Position numbers and translations under genes: made by a program. 64,000 nt of DNA from Brachyhypopomus gauderio (lineage: Eukaryota > Chordata > Actinopteri > Gymnotiformes > Hypopomidae): contig NC_135218.1 of the NCBI RefSeq assembly GCF_052324685.1, positions 16,784,479 through 16,848,478 on the forward strand. The letters are read 5' to 3'. This document shows, in pieces, positions 38,687 through 51,700 of this stretch. How positions within the stretch are numbered: the first letter of the stretch is position 1; every line of letters starts with the position of its first letter. Below the pieces are notes generated by a model. It was not told the DNA's origin, ran no database searches, and saw only the letters and a list, made by a program, of their open reading frames with translations.

Positions 38687-39433
38687 TCAATTGGTCTCAA
38701 AGGCTGGGTTAATCTTCCCGTACTCCCCACTGTCCGCGATACCATGGTGACAGCCCGCAGTCCTATGGTTTATGATGCCAGCATCCTCCTTCTCTGTACT
38801 TACAGGCTGAGCTTTGGATTTCTGGGGTTGATCTGGTTGCTTGTAGCACAGGAAGAACAGCGCGCTAATAATAAGCAACAGAGACGAACAAGCCCCTACG
38901 ACAATGCCCAAGCCCACTTCCTGTTTAAATGGAGCAGGTGGCATATGAAACTCTGCAGGGAAATCTATAGTACAGTTAAGCATCACTGCACTCATGTTCC
39001 AGATCATAGGAACCAGTGAACAGGCTGCAGTGAGGAAGAACAAGATGGCGGCTATCCAGAATGTCTGTCTGACGTGACTTGCATGGACATTGAAGTAGAC
39101 CTTCCGCATGGCGTGTCCGGCAACCAGGTTTCCGACGACTCCCGTAACAATGGCCGTCATGCACAGCACCTGAGCTGCAGCGATCTCCGGAGGAATGAAA
39201 GGGTCCGTGATGCTGATGCTTTGGCAGAATTCAGATGTGTTAAGTACGTGCGTGTAGAAACAGGCCCTCCAGACGCCGACCCAGGCCATGCCGGAGGAGA
39301 TGATGGACACGTCGTCCACGTACCACACCCTCCAATCGTCCATTCCACAGGCAGCGGTCATTAGAATCAAGCCCAGCACCGCCAGCACCAGGCCCAGAAA
39401 CTGCCAGTGCCCAGTGTGGGCAAGGTACGCCAT
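38687..39433 (-). CDS. cldn34: Claudin-34 homologue, intronless
   Basis: A single exon of 248 codons. The start chosen is the ATG complementing 39431-39433 (MAYLAHTGHWQF). The open frame extends upstream but contains no earlier ATG. Four membrane spans: TM1 about residues 10-30, TM2 about 85-107, TM3 about 124-144, TM4 about 171-195. Loop 1 has WRVWYVDD and GMAWVGVWRACFYTHV, ending in C, so the claudin Cys pair is kept but the usual GLW is GVW. WRVWY, the SGMAWVGVW region and the FPAEFHMP...QEVGLGIVV region resemble human CLDN34 closely. The C-terminus (INPAFETN) lacks the YV PDZ ligand. Its position between shroom2 and wwc3 supports the identity. It is expected to sit in the plasma membrane, and its sealing role is not established. 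Confidence 0.92.
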   Translation of the reverse strand: MAYLAHTGHWQFLGLVLAVLGLILMTAACGMDDWRVWYVDDVSIISSGMAWVGVWRACFYTHVLNTSEFCQSISITDPFIPPEIAAAQVLCMTAIVTGVVGNLVAGHAMRKVYFNVHASHVRQTFWIAAILFFLTAACSLVPMIWNMSAVMLNCTIDFPAEFHMPPAPFKQEVGLGIVVGACSSLLLIISALFFLCYKQPDQPQKSKAQPVSTEKEDAGIINHRTAGCHHGIADSGEYGKINPAFETN

Positions 39434-42400
39434 GAACGCATGTACTGGAGTCCGATCACATAGGTGCAATCTGAGCACACAGCTTGTGGCACTGGGATAC
39501 CTAATGAAATTAACATCGAAGCAACAGTTGTTAATGTATCCAGTTGCCACAGTCAATGTTCGAGGTTCAGAGTTAAAGAAAACCTAAAATCATAATATAA
39601 TTTTTGATATTTGTGGATATAAAATGTGTCAAATAGAATTCATATATGCATACAGAATATATAGAATACGTTCAAGTACAACAGACTAGGAGGCACAGAG
39701 GTAGATGTTACATGTTACTTTTTACTTACTTAAACTATTTCCACACACCTATCAGGTAAACAATGAAAAAATAACTACAGAAGAGAAACTACAACTCTAA
39801 GAGACTGTTGCTTTTCAGACATTTTCTGGAAGAACTTACAGAAACCAAAGATATTCCTGACAGATACAGGGAGGGAGAGAACTCTCTCCTCCCTGCAGTT
39901 AAAGGGCTAAAGAATGCACCTACGGTAAGTTGAAATGTCATTACTGATTACAAAAATACTACTCAGTTTTTCCTTTCCATAAAATTACTCTTGCCAACCA
40001 GACATATTTGCATTTTACCAGGTGATATGCTTTGCAAGACTTTATCAGCAAGATTCTGTTCTTGACGAACTGAGAAGTAGAGGTGTCAATTCCAGGATCA
40101 GAAAGTAAAAGTCCTCACCGGGATTTTGCTCAGGCTTCCTGGATTGTGTTGATTCCACTAATTTGACCTGGATTGCACTAATTTGAAAATCCGATGCAAA
40201 AATGGTATTCTCTGTGCTGCTGCAACACATCCTACTGTTAACCCAAATAAGACTATGCCAAAGTCAATATTGACCAATATTCTGATATTTAAAGGGATTT
40301 TTACCTCAGTGAGTGTCCAGGCCAGGTGAGGAGGGCACAACTTAAACAAACAAAACTTGCAGATTCATAATGCACTTCAACCTGCAGAATATACCACAAG
40401 AAATGCTGAAACGAACCTAATGCCACCCAAAGCGAATGGAAGACCTATCTGTTGTGAAAGAGATGGCTAGCAGTGCTGTTAATGATTGATCAACCATATC
40501 AACTTAGGCCAGGCTGGGTTACAGTCATGGAGTTACTCCGTGTAATCATACATTTACAAACACAAAACCACTTCCCTACACTTTTTAAGGTGTTTCCCTT
40601 CATGGACGTTGAACTAACAAAACTAAAATGTTTAGGTTTACATACTGCTCTGACTGCATCAGACTCCTCACATAATTCAACATCGTGAGAGCAACGACAA
40701 ATAACATCACCAGTCCCAAATCCCTTAATGAGTACTTGTTCTTCAATTGCATGTCACTGGTATCTTTAGTGAGCTACAGATACTGGAGTCTTATCCAAAC
40801 AATATACCAACATAGCATGAAAGGAGACCATTGCTCCACACACTACAGGGGGACACTGGTCATTAATAAAGCTCACTGACCGTCAGAGGTCTCAACAGCA
40901 AAGAGCAGAGCAATGACCATGTGGAGTAAGAATTACTGAATATCAGTAATGCTCACAACATAGTCAACAACCTCTTAATTAGAAAATCCATATCTAAACT
41001 AAGTGAGCACTCCATACAGTGCAACTCCCTTATAGGGGTGTTTTGTGTATTCAATTGCAGATTGCAGTCCATCTGTTTGCAAGCAAAACTCTTTGTCTTT
41101 TTGCTGACCAGATATTGCTTGGGTGGTGAACCCTTCTCAGCACAGCATAACCTCTGCATGGCTGAGGGTCTTCTGCTGGGGTTGAACAGGTGCAGCGGTG
41201 TTTGTACATATGACATTAGGGGTGGAGTGTGATCTGCCACCCAAAGAAAACCTAACCACCAGCAGCAGCTCTGTAGTTCAGAAACAGACAACTGATGGAG
41301 GACAAGGTCAACTCATGATGCAGGGTAACAGATGGGTCATAGCCTACATGTACACCGACCATGTGTTCATTATTAAAGTCATGCTAGCAGTAAAGTGGAT
41401 GGTGATTTTATGTATGGATATCTTGATGCATTTAAATAGCAATCTATTGAATTGTACACTGTAATTATAGGGTTAACTTAAAAGATGTAATAGTGTGCGA
41501 GTATGACCACACAGAAATACAGCATTAAGTCAGTCAGTATTTTATAAACATTTCAATCTTCACCGAGATGACATTGTACTGTTAAGTAGAAATATACCAT
41601 ACAGAAGGCCAAGGTGGATCTTACTCCCATGATGCACCTCATAGTGTGGAGGCAAATTTATATTATAAAAAAAACAAAACATGGAGGCCAAAAGAATGTT
41701 TACTTGGCTACAATCAAGTGGAAGGGTAAATACAAGAGTATTCTAGATATATTTACAGATTCAAAAGCCTACAATAAATTACTAAAAACAACAAAATTAT
41801 TTTCAACATGGCAAGTACAGGGTACTGATGCCAACTAAAAAAATGCATCATAAAAAATAATGTGTGGAAGTCAGAACTTCCTGAAGCAAGTTTTACTGGC
41901 ATTGGATACTGAAAGAGTGAAACTCAGAGAAATTTTATGAATACGTCATGTTAAAGTCCTCTATGTTTTTACTAATGCAAAAGATGAGAGGAAAGTGGTT
42001 TGTGCTATGAGTCAAGGCAAACATGAATCATAGGAAAATAATAATCATCCATTGCCCACTAGTGGTTAAACAGCAAAATTACAGTAAGAGTCTTAGGTGT
42101 GGCTAATCTGGAGTGAACTACCCTAATGTGAAAAGTTCAAGATAGTACACCATACAATCAAAACCATGGTTTTAACTTAAGAGCAAGTCACTGTAAGCGC
42201 TTTGAGAAAATGGTTTTTTTTTTCCTGGACATTTTATAAATTGAATTGAGAAAACGGCCCAAGTGTTTTAAAAACAACCACCTAAGTGAGACGGCCAAGT
42301 CCATATAGCATTCAGAAACGTGGGTGAAGAGGGCTCTGAGAGCGTCCAGCACGATCCACACCTCAGCCATGGCGGAGCGTTTGACCAGACGGCATCTGGC

Positions 42401-42499
42401 AGAGCTGCACGTGAGGAAGTTTCCGAACACGACGAAGACTCGCTGAAGAGCGTGAGCGCCGTGGCGGGACCGTTTCAGCAGGGCCTCAGACGCAGGGCC
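39434..42499. other. Intergenic stretch between cldn34 and shroom2, plus shroom2 3' UTR
   Basis: No gene recognised. Composition is AT-rich with no long tandem repeats. The proximal part (below 42500) must include the shroom2 3' UTR, but no unambiguous AATAAA on the minus strand was identified, so the transcript end is not placed. Confidence 0.5.
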
Positions 42500-42772
42500 T
42501 CAGACGCAGGGCCTCTGGTCCAGGGGCAGGCTGTCCATCAGGCACTTCAGCTGCTCCTCGCCAAGCTTGATCTTGTCCTCCAGTTTGCGCTGCTCGATGG
42601 TGAGCGCCGACTTCATCTTGACAAAGTGCTCGTAGTCCGCCAGGCTCTCGGCGGGGAGGCACGCGGCCAGGATCGCGTAGACCAGTCGCTCGCGCCGGTC
42701 CAGGTTCTCCTTCAGCTCCTTGGCGTCCTCGTGCTGGCGGATCAGGAGCGTGCGCTTCTCCGTTAATGTGCG
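42500..42772 (-). CDS. shroom2: shroom2 last exon, ASD2 C-terminus and stop
   Basis: The acceptor ctccgcag precedes 42772. The 273 nt encode [20 protein letters not shown] then [11 protein letters not shown]...[20 protein letters not shown] and [19 protein letters not shown], ending PLDQRPCV and TGA at 42502-42500. The stop lies in a 14-bp tandem duplication (42482-42509), so the last few residues differ from the mammalian tail. Confidence 0.95.
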   Translation of the reverse strand, partial: RTLTEKRTLLIRQHEDAKELKENLDRRERLVYAILAACLPAESLADYEHFVKMKSALTIEQRKLEDKIKLGEEQLKCLMDSLPLDQRPCV

Positions 42773-45700
42773 CTGCGGAGGGGCGAGAGTGAACGATCAG
42801 GACACAGACGATGGAGGGAAAATAAATAAATAAACAGCATTGTCATAGCTGTACAGTACATTCTGGTTTGAGTGTTTAACTCTGAGTGCCTGTAGTCCTC
42901 GGGCCTTACCCTCTCCTCGAGTGGGGCTTCCTCCTCCAGGCTGTTGAGGGCGTTCTCCACGCGGGCCAACCGCCCCGACAGGGACAGCAGTAGACTCACC
43001 ACCTTGTCCAGGTCGCCCACAAACATGCGGAACTTCTCCAGCTCGTTGGGCTTGCAGACGGCCTGCACGGTGGTCTCCACGTCCTCGCCCAGGGCGTCGT
43101 TGTCCTGGACGTCCTGCCGCAGGCTCTCGCGCGCCTCCTGCAGGACCTGCAGCTTCTTGGTCAAACTGGCGATCAGCTCGTGCTGCAGAAGGAAGCAGGG
43201 ATGGTCATGTGGGCTGCATCACAGCACCCGCACGAGGGAAGGGCAGAGGTGACCACTTCCAAACAAGCGTGAGAGGCGAGGGGTAGTCCCCGAGGTGTAA
43301 CACAGCCCAATGGCCATTACACACACCTGTGCTTCTCTGTCCTCAGGACTACTTTAAGTCAGCATAACATCACTGTGAAACTCACAACGTCTCACTAAAC
43401 GCAATGTTTCACCAGCAAGGGAAGCGGCGTGGCGATGGGGAGGGCAGGCAGTACCTTCTTGTTGGCGAGGTCGCTGTCGTTGTCCTCCCCGAGCTCCTCC
43501 TCAGAGTCCACCTCCAAACTCTGCTCCTGCAAGTCCTTCATCTTGATGAGCAGCTCGGCCTTGGGTGCAGACGTGCTGTAGTAGGCAGAGCTGGTCAGGA
43601 GGGTGGCGGCCGCCAATTCCGCAGCGCCAGACTCCTCCCGCCTGGGAACCAGGGAGGAACTTTAGCACCACATGCAGCCACCACAGCAATAATCCATCAA
43701 TGTTTTCTTCCCAATGCGAAATGTATCTGGTATATTTATGTACCATTTTCTTTTTATTAATATTATTATTATTGCTTCTAGACATGATGGGGGCGGAGTC
43801 GTGAGTAACAGTATACCTGCAATAATAATATAATTAGCCTGCCTAAGGGCAATGTCATTTAGTTGCCTAATAATTTTATCATTTAATTAATTCATTTAGA
43901 TTTGTCTAAAATGTTTTAAGCATGTGTTGACTACAGATAAAGATACACCAACAAATGCATTACCCACCCCCCCCCCCCCACCCCCCCCCCCCAGTAGGCA
44001 TGGTCTTTAACGGAAACAGCAACAGAGTGGTAGCCAAGGTAATGCTGCTCGTCCCTAAATTTACTGCGTGCATGTATTGTATATGATCAAACACCAGGGG
44101 GCTACAGTTTTTTAACCATTAGTTCCATGTATTTCTGACATTGAACACTTCACACATGTATAATAATTGTGGAGGAGGTCTTAAACTTCAACTGTTCACT
44201 AAATGAAGGGGAACTAACCTCTGGTCCGAGCTGCGGGGTGAAGCTTGTTTGGGCACAACCCTCCTGTGCTGGTGAGCCTCCTCCATTAGCTCTTCTCCCA
44301 GAGGGAAAATCCCCTCCATCAGGTCCATGGTGGTCTTCATCTTACTCTGGTCCAAAATGTCAGCCAGGGACTTGTCTTTGTCAATGATGTCCCTGGCCAG
44401 TGTCTCTCTCTTCTCGTCCTCCTCAGATTGTGACGGGGCACTCACGCTGCCCGAGGGGATTCCGTTGCAGGGGCTTATCTGCTGGTCCTGCACCCCCTGG
44501 GGTCCAACAACACTGGTGGGAAGCTCCTGTTGCTTCTGAGGGCCCATGGCTGGGGTGAGCTCCTCTGACTCTGGCTCCCTCTTCCGTGTGTATGTGCAGA
44601 ACAGAGAGGACTGCTCAGGGCTTCCCAAGCTAGAGAGAGATGGGACCGAGGCCCCCAGGGGGCTGGCCAGAGCCTCACTGCTGGTGGGGAGGTACTGCCG
44701 ACTTTCTTTCTCCGTGTTACTTTCAGAGTGAACAATCTTGATGGGCACTTTCTTCACTGTGGTGTTGTCGTCGATCACCATATCCATCCTAAGAGAGCAC
44801 ACGCACACCTTAGATTTATGGAATGTAATACAAAAACTGCCCTGGAAGACATGACTAAATAATAATAATGCTACTTTCAGACGGAAGCTGAAAAGCCCAT
44901 GTTCACTTGTTGTAAATTAAAATTCTCAGATTTGAGAAAATATACTGGTATACACAAAGAAACCACTGCAGATCATTTCAAATGCACATGTACAATGAGC
45001 CTGCACATGGGCAGTGGTAGATTCAGTCATATGACATGACCCCCACCCTTTGGACTCCTTCCCATAAAAAGTTCTCTAGAAACTGTACATCAAAAATATA
45101 TATATATATTGCTGTTGCCCAGAAACAAACTAGTGGAGGAGACAAAGACACAGATCCTTAGCCTACATGTCCTAGTCTTCTTTTCTAAAGCCTTGCATAT
45201 CTCCATTTTGTACTTATGTTTCCAGTTGCAATGTTTCATACAGACGCATATGAATTATATGGGACTGAATACAATAAGGAGAACAGTGGAGTCTTAAAAT
45301 TACTGGGCTCAAGAGCAGGACAGTTTCCAGTGAGCATTTTCTAGCAGAAAGAGAAGCCCAGCTGTGGTTGCCAGTGGAAAAACTCCACCAGCTCCAGCTC
45401 CACATTCAGCTCCAACAAAGAGGTGTGAGTGGCGAGGTTTTCTGGCTTACCTTCCAGGGGCTTCATCCTGCAGGGAGACGGACACAGGGGGCTTGTCAGT
45501 CAGTCTCTGGGGAGCGAACTGTGGTGAGGGGGAGCGGTGCCCCTCCATGGTGGGCTGGGTCAGGCTGGAGCCTCGCTGGGTTAGCGGTCCGGGAGGGGAG
45601 GGAGGAGGAAGAGGCGGGGCCTCTGGTCTGTGCTCCTCCTCTGTTTTTGGACCTTTGCTAGTTTTTGGCTCCTTCCGGAAACTTTGGGCGGGGACAGGGG

Positions 45701-48700
45701 CCGAGCTGACGTCTCTGACTGGAGAGCGGGAGGCTTGAGCACCGCCCTCAGTGCCACAGAGAGGAGGGGTGGCCTCAGGACATCTGTACTTGTCCGGGTG
45801 GCGCAGAGGAGGTCTCTGAGATGTTGGACTCTTGGTTTTGGTGGAGGAGGAGGGTTCAGTGAGGATGCTGTGGTCGGGGAAACGGACAGGAGGGCCAGCA
45901 GCGTTAGCAGAGAGATTTCTTTCCAGGACCCCTCCAATCAAATTTGATGGTGGTTCTTGATTCTGCTTAGATACCAAATCGCTGGATCCTCCTTGACTTA
46001 TCCTGAGGGGGAAAAAAATGTTCTGTGCTCAATATATAGTCAATTATGCAAACAGGCTCTGCATTCTACTAGAAACACACTTCAAAGGCTGAAACTGCGA
46101 ACGCGTTTGTCTGTTCTAGTGCACAAAGCCTCACTGTCTTATGTGTAAATGGATAGGAGAGCAGACGTTTCTCCCACATTTCACCATCTCTCCATGGTAA
46201 CTCCCAGGCTGGCCGTCATACTCTGCATATTTCTGTTCCCACAAGCCTGTCATGCTCCGTGTAATGAATTTCCCTGCAGGCCACGGCCAAGGGTTTTTCC
46301 CTCCCTTAATCTCAATTGACTTGCTGTATTTATTTATTTATTTATTTACCCTTTTCTGTCAATGATCTTTGATTTAAATGTAGTGGCTGTAAACAGGGAT
46401 GAAACCTTGTGGAACTAATTTATGGAGGAATGGCAGGCTCCCATACAATCAGAGTTGGCAGAGAGAGTCCAAGCACGGCACATGTACAGCAAAAAATATA
46501 TTCACAAATTAAGTGAAATTGTTTAAAATCATCCCCCCCCCAAGATAGCTTAAATACCTGTTAGGCGCAAAGAACCTGTGGCTGTACTCCGTAGACAGAA
46601 GAGAAGAGAGATTTTGCCTGAAGGGCAAAAGGGAATATGCAGAGAAAAGGAAAAAGACCATTTCATGAGGCCAAGAGCCAAAGAGAGTCGAGGCATGCAG
46701 AAGGTCCAGAAATGAGCCCAAACCCAGAGCAGCAAGTAGAGCATGCAAGAGTATGGCACAGTATGTGAGTGTTACGGCACAGCACGGCATGTGAGTGTTA
46801 CGGCACAGCACGGCATGTGAGTGTTACGGCACAGCACGGCATGTGAGTGTTACGGCACAGCACGGCATGTGAGTGTTACGGCACAGCACGGCATGTGAGT
46901 GTTACGGCACAGCACGGCTCGTGGGGGTTCAGCACAGCATAGCACATGACATGCTGCAAGAAGAGCACTTTTTTGACATGCATTAAACACCCCCCCCCCC
47001 CCCAAAACACACACCATGAGCAGGAGAGTCAATTGCAATAGCATGCAAAACTGTGTAATCACTCATCACTGCGACCACAGGAGCACTAGTGACTCAACTA
47101 ACCAACCACCCTGGTCACAAAGTCATTCTCATCTTTCATCATCTAACAAGGCACGGACGTAGTTTTGGGGGGGGACGGGGGGGACATGTCCCCCCCACTT
47201 TTTCAAAAGCCGGTTTTGGTCCCCCCCAGTTTTTACAGTTAAAACCAAATATTTAAGTAGCGACGAAGTCATGTCCCCCCCACTTTTTAACGGTTAAAAA
47301 ACCAATATCCAAATAGCGACAAATCTAGCACTAGGATCATGCAGCCCCCCCCCCCCCCCCCCCCCCCCCGCGCTCAACAGTTCGCCACGCCACCCCAGGT
47401 TGTGTCCCCCCCACTTATGAAATCAAAACTACGTCCATGTAACAAGGTCTTTGTTTGCGAGCACATTCCAGTGCACTAATTTGGGTTATTAAAAAGTTAA
47501 TAAGAGTAAATTATGATTCAATTATGAACCTAAAGTTTAATCTCTTCGGTCACATTTTTACTGAAATTAACACAACTCTCTCTTGTCAAACAAGCCAATG
47601 TCCCCCTGAAAGTGAAGGAGTTCAACTTACTGCTAATATTGAGCCTCCGCTTTAGCCTCCAACTCCAATGCAGCAACACAAACGCTTGAGTTTTAGACTC
47701 AAGCCATGTCACAAAAGGGAACTCTGTATGACTGATCAGGTAATCTCACAATGCGGTGGAATCGGCACTCATGTGGGTGTCGACAGTGACAGGTGCTTCC
47801 TGGAGGACTGTATCTGTAAACTCACCTGGGTGGGGTTCCCTGCAGATCAACTGACATGCCTTGTGTCGACCTAACTAAACACTAGCTTTTGTCACGCAAC
47901 TTAAGTCAATAAGGGTTTCTCTAGCTATATACAACAACTAAGTGAGATTAATTTAATGAACTACAAAGTCATTTATGTTTCACCAAACAAACAAGCAAGG
48001 CTGTGGTGTGTTTTCACATGTATGCAAGGTAGGAAAATGCAAAATATTTTCTTTTATTAAAATGATACAACATCTGTGCAGCTTTATGTATTATCTGACT
48101 GGCAGGTAGAGACAGTTGAATTTAAGGGGTTAATTTAAAACAACCTACTGCGAGCTTCAAAGTTACGTGTGGACAGACTCAACAGTAAACATGCTCTTCA
48201 CAGAGCCTTAATTACAGGCAGGGGAAGACATGATCATTTTACAGGGTGCAATTGAACAAGCTTTAGATGATGGATGCAGGCAGTGGTGGGCAACATGCTA
48301 ATTAAAGTGAGCCTCCCCTTACTTTTCCCCACAGGAGACAGACACAGGATGAAGAAAGGCCTGCAAATTCAACACATGATGCAGAATGAAACCGGGAAAA
48401 TAAAGGAGGCCTGCAAGATCAACATCTGATGAGCAAACAGGAGCAGTGATTTGTGCTGCTACACACAACAACACTTCAGCTGTCTTTGCCTCAGTAAATG
48501 TTTTTTTACTATGCCCATAGCTGAACCAGGGGCTGAATCTATATATCTTACGAACACACGCAAAGTGTCTAAGAACATGGCTGGGTCACAAGACATTTAA
48601 TTTATAGAACAGAACGCCCATCACTTTCCACGAAAAACCTCTGCCAAATGGCTCACTCTTCAGCTAAAGCTGACAGGCACCAACATAACCTCCAAACATT

Positions 48701-51700
48701 TGGATGAGTCCAAACCAGGCACAGGAGAGCCACACTGCTTCTGAAGACATTTAGAGGAAGCTGGGAGCGCACATAAAATATCTTAAGGGTTCAACGTCAA
48801 TACATGTATGACCATTAAGACTCTAGATCTCAGAGTGAAGCTCGAGGTTGATACCAGCTTGTACTGGCCGAGTTGCTTGCTAGGTTATTTAAGCAACAGA
48901 GTACAGTACCACAACACAAGCCTTCTGTGGATCTGTATGGTGGCAGATACTTCAAAATGCATTATAAAAAAAAATAAATAAATAAATAAATGTAGATCCA
49001 CTCTGGCATGAAACAAATGGTCAGTAGCAGGTGTTTGTGCTCTTCACTGGTCATAAGAGGATATGAAAAATTATGTATGGAATTCAAGACAATCCATACA
49101 GACATATTGTCTCAAAATGTTCTTGATGGTAACGCTGGACTTTTCTTACACAAAACAACAGTATTGAGGGATTAAATGTTATCTTGCATGGTGATAGATC
49201 ATACACAGGGGCGAAAATTCTCAATACTGCTTTCTATTCTCTTTTGGTCCAGTGAAATCAGGTTCCTGTAGCATTTTGGGAATTTACTGATACTACCAAT
49301 TGTTGGGTCAGATTCAAATCCTCACACATCAGAGTCTCCTCACCACACAAATCCCATCCACGGAGGACAGCCATGCCCCCACATCTGGGTCACAGCCATA
49401 CTGTAGCAGGGTCTGTGGTGTCTACAAAAGGGGCCACTGTTCTTCTCTGACCCGGCTAGGCCTGAATACAAATACTCTAACAGCAGAGTTCTTAGTGCTG
49501 TCTCAGTTTCACCAAGACACTAGCACAATGCAAGTCAGACTTATTACCATGACCATCATTTACATCCCAAGAAGGGGCGTGGCTAGCTTTGTTGTGAACT
49601 CGTCCTCTTGGGGACTAGAGTGTGTACGCTGTACGTAAAACTGCATCAAAACACAAGTTACTTAAAAAATGAAACCAATGCTATTCTACATTATTTTTTC
49701 TAAAATCACTCACAGGCTACTGTTGTAACTGGTAAAAATAAAATAAAATAGACAGTTCAGTATATGGATGAATAATACATTCTGACACATTTATTCAATT
49801 GATAAAAATAAATAAAATAAGTAACAATACTTAGATTTAAACATGTGTCATTTTGGTGTTATAACAAGCTTATTACAAGACTACACGACTCACCTTGGGC
49901 TGGAGTTATGATCAGAGTGTTTATTCCCAAGTGGAGTGTACTCAGCTGACCTTCTTTCTTGCACTGGGATGTTCTGAGAAGAATGGCACATGCAACATTT
50001 AACATTCCACAACCTAAGGCATGTATCAACACGTGAGCGGTTTCCTCTGTTATGACACTAGATTAACTTCAATACACGAGGTGCTTGGCACTTGCTTCTT
50101 TATTTCAATGAGGGTGTGACTTTTTTTCTGTAGACATGGAATAATGTTTGACTAAGGATCTGCCCTTATTCTCCCATTACTCATTTCAGCAATACTGTCT
50201 AAACCAGGCCAACAGCAAATTACTTTTTTAAAAAGCACAACACTGAAAAATGCTAGTATAAAGCATAGATTGTTCTATTGACTACTCACCTGGCCATAGA
50301 AGTCCTCAGAAGGAGAGGATCGCGAGCGTTCATGGAAACAGGGGGGTTTACTCCGCTCCTCCACTCCTGGATCGAGGATGTTGTCAGCAGAGTGATACCT
50401 GCCCGATGGCCTTGGTTCTGCTGTTTTCCTCTGTGTGTTCCATGTGGCTTCATATTCTGCAAAAGTGCCCAGTCTCCTCAAGGACTCGGGGCCATCCTTG
50501 CTGCTCTCAGTCATTGCTGCTTTAGCGCTGGTGTCCCACCTGGTGGCTTCGCTTTCCACAGACTGTGGCTTTTCTCCAGGCTTAGCCAAGCCAGGATCAT
50601 CAGATGTGTGTTTTGGCTTTGGCTTGGGGTACGCTGGTTTTCCTATAGCCTCAAAGAACTTAAGCCTGCCAACTAAAGACACAGAACTGTCTGCAGGAGG
50701 TAGCTCTTCATCAACACCTACCTCATTCATTTTTTCAGGCTCAGAGAAGGACCTCACTCTCTTCTCCGCTGGAATCCGCTTTCGGCCGCATATGCGGGTC
50801 ACCTGGTTTACCCCTAAAGCAGGTTTACTGGGTGGGCCCTCAGAAACACTCGGCAGAGGTGGTGTATCTCTCCGAGCAATGGACAGATCTTCAGGTCCCG
50901 GGTGCTCAAGCAGCACTGGCTCCAAGTCCCTTCGCTTGAAAGAAGTAGCCTTCAGGACTCGGGCTTGGGCCTCCTTCAGGTGGTCTTTATAGGTGCTTGA
51001 ATAGGAGCCATGCGAGGGAGAAGAATTTTCTGCAGACTTCCACACGGAAGGCTCTTCTTCTCCCTCAGGTGACCCACCCAAGGCAGCTGTACTCCGGCTC
51101 TTCTGAAGGTGAGCTCTCCTCATCTGGATCTCATTTCGCAAAGTAGTGGCAAAGCGGTCATGATGCCGTGAAGGCCTTGCAACCTGGGGATCGAGAGATT
51201 CCAACGACTCACTTCCACTACCCATCTCACCTTGGCCGTTACCCACCCTACCACTCTCTTGGGTCAGAGAATGCAGCATAGGAGTTTTCGGGGGACTTGA
51301 CTTTGACTCACTTTTAGAAGCCAAATGTTCTTGAGATGATTCTTTTGATCCGAGAGGTCCAGCAATTTTTCCTGGTTCAGACTGATTAAGATGAGTATAA
51401 CTGAGGAAATGGGGGTCCAAGTTTGTTGTAGCATTGGACTTGTGGTTTGATCGGACGTCCAAAACATTAGTTACTGCATCATCAAGTAACTGGCAAGGGC
51501 TACTTACTGAAGTGCAAGTCCGGTGCTGTCCATCAGCTTGCCTGTAATATTCATGGTTGTCTTTATTTGCAAGGTGCTGTGGAACTTGAGGTGTGCTATA
51601 CTTGTCTTTAGGTGGTCCTTGAGAACTTTCAACTCTACTGTGAGTATTATCTATGGCAGAATTGGCTTTCCAGTCCTCTACCCTCACTAAAGAGGCCTGG

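Larger units (their letters stand above)
46003..49893 (-). other. shroom2 intron, no gene recognised
   Basis: About 3.9 kb between the linker exons. Contains (TTTA)n at about 46327-46348, the 26-bp minisatellite, poly-C runs and the hAT-like miniature element at 47152-47439. No conserved frame. Confidence 0.65.

Noticed and set aside
50278..50992. Plus-strand frames antisense to the large shroom2 exon
   Set aside because: Shadows of the real minus-strand exon, with no family resemblance.
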